Below, piece by piece: positions 7,558 to 9,368 of a stretch of DNA of 9,368 nt; the first letter of the stretch is position 1, and each line of letters opens with the position of its first letter. Source of the DNA: Clostridia bacterium. GTDB lineage: Bacteria > Bacillota > Clostridia > Christensenellales > Aristaeellaceae. The position numbers and the translations under genes are program-made. Where the stretch lies: the NCBI GenBank assembly GCA_017537105.1, contig JAFWBZ010000295.1:1-9368 (forward strand), given 5' to 3'. The notes beneath the pieces are model-generated. The model did no database searches, was not told where the DNA came from, and worked only from the letters and a program-made list of their open reading frames with translations.

Positions 7558-7563
7558 ATGATA
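7558..7563 (-). promoter_or_regulatory. Candidate -10 element for a leaderless dxr transcript
   Basis: Reads TATCAT on the minus strand, a 5/6 match to TATAAT, with exactly 6 nt between it and the dxr ATG. If used, transcription would begin at or next to the start codon. No Shine-Dalgarno is present in the 20 nt before the ATG, which fits a leaderless message. No good -35 box is seen at 16-19 nt; the nearest, TTCATA, would need a 20-nt spacer. Speculative. Confidence 0.3.
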
Positions 7564-7594
7564 CAGCTTTCATGTGAAGTGGGTATGAATGATG

Positions 7595-7612
7595 ATTTGC
7601 AAAACGGCAAAT
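7595..7612. repeat. Perfect inverted repeat ATTTGC-N6-GCAAAT
   Basis: On the plus strand ATTTGC, six bases (AAAACG), then GCAAAT. The 6-bp arms are perfect, and the pairing does not extend in Watson-Crick fashion. It could be a dimeric regulator's operator upstream of dxr. On the plus strand it is followed by TCTTTTTG, so a weak terminator for antisense transcription is another reading. The short AT-rich stem makes chance possible. Confidence 0.35.
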
Positions 7613-7652
7613 TCTTTTTGGACGCGCCCTGTTCAGAGAATGGAGTTTCCGA

Positions 7653-8525
7653 TCACAGCCCCGCGATCTTGAAGAACACGTAGCACGCCACGCCGCAGAA
7701 CAGTATGCCGTCCATACGGTCCAGCATGCCGCCGTGGCCCGGGAAGATGGCGCCGAAGTCCTTGATGCCGCAGTGCCGCTTGACCAGCGAGGCCACAAGG
7801 TCGCCGATCTGAGAGAGCGCTCCGGCCACGAGGCCCAGTATGCCGAAGGACCAAAGCGGGGGATAGTGGGAGCCGGCGAGGTCGGCGGCGATGGAGGGCA
7901 CGGCGGGCGCGAGCCGGAAGGCCAGCCACGGCACCAGCATGGCGAAGAGCACGCTGGAGACGAGGCCCGCGATGGAACCCTCCCAGCTCTTCTTCGGGCT
8001 GATCTCCGGCGCCAGGCGGTGCCGGCCGAACTTGATGCCGACGAACAGCGCGAAGGTGTCGTTGACCGACGCGATGAAGAATGCGAGCACCAGCGCCATC
8101 GTGGAGGCCAGGCGGGTATCGAGATCCTGCAGCGTGATGATCAGCGAGAAGAAGAGCCCGGGATAGAGCATCGGAAACACCGTGGCCATCATGCTGTCAA
8201 AGGCCACCTTGCCCTTCAGGATGATGACCGTAAACGCCAGCAGAAGCCCGACCACCAGCGCGAACATCGCCGGGCTGATGGAGCGGAACAGCGCACTCTC
8301 GTTCAGATTGGCGTAGTATGCCTGAGCGAGTACCGCCAGCACGCAGTAGACGTAGCCCGCCCAGCGTACCGGATCGTAGCCGATCCTTCGGAAGGCGCGG
8401 TACATTTCGCTGACGCTCATCAGCATGCTGATCAGCAGCAAACCGCGCAGCGGCCAGCCCTGCAGCCAGATGCTGAGGCCCATGACGATGATCAGTATTG
8501 CCGCGGTGAATACGCGCTTAATCAA
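7653..8525 (-). CDS. cdsA: Phosphatidate cytidylyltransferase (CDP-diacylglycerol synthase)
   Basis: Integral membrane enzyme that makes CDP-diacylglycerol from phosphatidate and CTP, the branch point for bacterial phospholipids. With the start chosen here it is 290 residues. It shows about eight hydrophobic segments, beginning with residues 4-20 (RVFTAAILIIVMGLSIW). The middle block NDTFALFVGIKFGRHR and ISPKKSWEGSIAG (155-187) and the C-terminal family signature from S246 to D272 (SLVKR, KDFGAIFPGHGGMLDRMD) are complete, with the S-x-x-K-R, K-D, H-G-G and D-R-x-D residues all present. The start is TTG at 8525, overlapping the uppS TGA as TTGA, and AGGAGG lies 7 nt upstream. The ribosome binding site is formed by the codons of UppS's glutamate-rich tail. 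Upstream in-frame extension is only arginine/glycine-rich uppS shadow. Translational coupling to uppS is likely. Confidence 0.95.
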   Translation of the reverse strand: MIKRVFTAAILIIVMGLSIWLQGWPLRGLLLISMLMSVSEMYRAFRRIGYDPVRWAGYVYCVLAVLAQAYYANLNESALFRSISPAMFALVVGLLLAFTVIILKGKVAFDSMMATVFPMLYPGLFFSLIITLQDLDTRLASTMALVLAFFIASVNDTFALFVGIKFGRHRLAPEISPKKSWEGSIAGLVSSVLFAMLVPWLAFRLAPAVPSIAADLAGSHYPPLWSFGILGLVAGALSQIGDLVASLVKRHCGIKDFGAIFPGHGGMLDRMDGILFCGVACYVFFKIAGL

Positions 8526-9368
8526 GCCTCTTCCTCCTCGCCTGCGGCCTCGTGCACGCCGCCGAAGCGGCGGTCGCGGTCCGCGTAGATCTGTAGGCAC
8601 TTCATGTAGCGGGCGCAGTCAAAGTCCGGCCAGTGGATGGAATCGAACACGAATTCCGCGTAGGCGGTTTGCCAGGGCAGGAAGTTGGAGAGCCGCTGTT
8701 CGCCGCTGGTGCGGATCAGCAGGTCCACGTCCGGGGAATCCGCGGTGTAGAGCTGCTGCGCGAAGATCTGCTCGTCGATGGCCTCCGGCTCGAGCTCGCC
8801 CGCCTTGACCTTCTCCGCCAGCAGGCGTGCCGCACGGGTCAGCTCGGCGCGGCCGCCGTAGTTGAGCGCGATGTTGAGCTTGAGCCCCGTGTTGTCCCGG
8901 GTGCGCTCCATGGCGTTGGTGACGGCCTCGCGCTGGGGCTCCGGCAGACCGTCGATGTCGCCGAGGATCGTGATGCGCACGTTCTTCTCGTCCAGCTCGT
9001 CGATCTCCGAATTGAAGTACTTGAGCAGCAACGCCATCAGCGCGTTGACCTCTTCCTTGGAACGCGCCCAGTTTTCTGTGGAGAAGGCATACAGGCTCAG
9101 CGCCTCGATGCCCCAATCGTCGCTGGCGCGAATGATGTCGCGCAGCGCCCCGGTGCCGGAGGCATGCCCGGCAGAGCGGGGAAGGCCCCGGCTCTGGGCC
9201 CAGCGACCGTTGCCGTCCATGATGATGGCCACGTGCCTGGGCAGGCGGCTCGGGGGCAGCGCCAGCGCCGGCGAGGCGATGGCCTGGGCGGCGGACACGG
9301 AGACCGTGATGTACTGCGGCGGCCGGTGGAAGGCGCCGTTCAGCAGCTTTGTGAGCTTTTCAAGGAAC
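8522..9368 (-). CDS. uppS: Isoprenyl transferase, undecaprenyl diphosphate synthase (start probably just outside window)
   Basis: Cis-prenyltransferase that elongates farnesyl diphosphate with isopentenyl diphosphate to undecaprenyl diphosphate, the lipid carrier for wall synthesis. Motifs, numbered from the in-frame GTG at 9298: HVAIIMDGNGRWA with catalytic D28, YAFSTENW (70-77), NIALNYGGRAEL (142-153), LLIRTSGEQRLSNFLPW (193-209), AYAEFVF, and the C-terminal RDRRFGG (241-247). All are intact. The tail is acidic (GEEEEA). The GTG at 9298 would give 258 residues but has no Shine-Dalgarno, and the frame stays open upstream to the window edge, adding 23 codons that begin FLEKLTKLLNGAF. The base at 9368 is the third base (G) of the preceding codon, so an ATG just outside the window is possible. 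I therefore treat it as 5'-partial. Identity is secure; the N-terminus is not. Confidence 0.94.
   Translation of the reverse strand, partial: FLEKLTKLLNGAFHRPPQYITVSVSAAQAIASPALALPPSRLPRHVAIIMDGNGRWAQSRGLPRSAGHASGTGALRDIIRASDDWGIEALSLYAFSTENWARSKEEVNALMALLLKYFNSEIDELDEKNVRITILGDIDGLPEPQREAVTNAMERTRDNTGLKLNIALNYGGRAELTRAARLLAEKVKAGELEPEAIDEQIFAQQLYTADSPDVDLLIRTSGEQRLSNFLPWQTAYAEFVFDSIHWPDFDCARYMKCLQIYADRDRRFGGVHEAAGEEEEA
8533..8538 (-). promoter_or_regulatory. Shine-Dalgarno for cdsA, inside the uppS C-terminal codons
   Basis: Reads AGGAGG on the minus strand, 7 nt before the TTG at 8525. It supports the rare TTG start and lies within the codons for the E-E-E-E-A tail of UppS, so the uppS end serves as both protein and ribosome binding site. 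Confidence 0.75.

Larger units (their letters stand above)
7552..7652 (-). other. AT-rich cdsA-dxr spacer, the largest non-coding gap in the window
   Basis: 101 bp without a credible gene. Its AT content is visibly higher than the flanking genes, with runs such as CAAAAAGAATTTGCCG on the minus strand. It contains a perfect inverted repeat (7595-7612) and the -10-like hexamer next to dxr. No minus-strand terminator is seen after cdsA: the inverted repeat is not followed by a T-run in that direction. It is the most likely place in the window for an internal promoter or operator. Confidence 0.5.

Noticed and set aside
7595..7619. Rho-independent terminator after cdsA
   Set aside because: The only hairpin has a 6-bp AT-rich stem, and the T-run follows it on the plus strand, the wrong direction for cdsA.
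6529..7683. 384-codon plus-strand open frame opposite dxr
   Set aside because: Shadow of dxr; low-complexity His/Gln/Arg-rich translation, no family motif, and it runs through the AT-rich spacer into cdsA with no ribosome binding site evidence.
7734..8588. 284-codon plus-strand open frame opposite cdsA
   Set aside because: Shadow of the CdsA reading frame; the composition is hydrophilic and repetitive because membrane codons are read in reverse.

Overview
The window is a single run of nine protein-coding genes, all on the minus strand. Both end genes run off the window edges. In transcription order (right to left) they are uppS, cdsA, dxr, rseP, a PPP-type metallophosphoesterase, ispG, a GNAT acetyltransferase, an FMN split-barrel (PPOX) protein and the 5' part of polC. 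No RNA gene, mobile element, CRISPR array or convincing terminator is visible. The DNA is GC-rich, which produces many long spurious open frames on the opposite strand.

Organism: PolC-type DNA polymerase III and the order uppS-cdsA-dxr-rseP-ispG-polC are typical of Bacillota. The presence of ispG and absence of proS between rseP and polC resemble Clostridia more than Bacilli. A high-GC clostridial lineage is the best inference; the species cannot be named from the sequence.

Layout: 9368-6400 holds uppS, cdsA and dxr (polyprenyl carrier lipid, CDP-diacylglycerol, and the first committed MEP-pathway step). 6403-5327 is the intramembrane protease gene rseP. 5277-4570 encodes a phosphatase that is not part of the usual cluster. 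4546-3497 is ispG, a late MEP-pathway enzyme. 3500-2473 carries two overlapping accessory genes (GNAT, PPOX). 2425-1 is the N-terminal part of polC. Genes overlap (TTGA, ATGA, GTGA junctions and a 16-bp overlap) or are separated by 23 to 49 bp. The one larger spacer, 101 bp between cdsA and dxr, is clearly more AT-rich than its surroundings. Most genes therefore look co-transcribed and translationally coupled.

How the genes fit together: Dxr and IspG make isoprenoid precursors, and UppS uses them to build undecaprenyl diphosphate for the cell wall. CdsA makes the phospholipid precursor. RseP handles membrane stress signalling or protein turnover. PolC is the replicative polymerase. This is a growth and envelope housekeeping cluster, and I see no new biological system in it. 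The points worth a second look are a tyrosine in place of a conserved Fe-S cysteine in IspG, a dxr start with no Shine-Dalgarno but a -10-like hexamer 6 nt upstream, and three non-canonical genes inserted in the conserved cluster.
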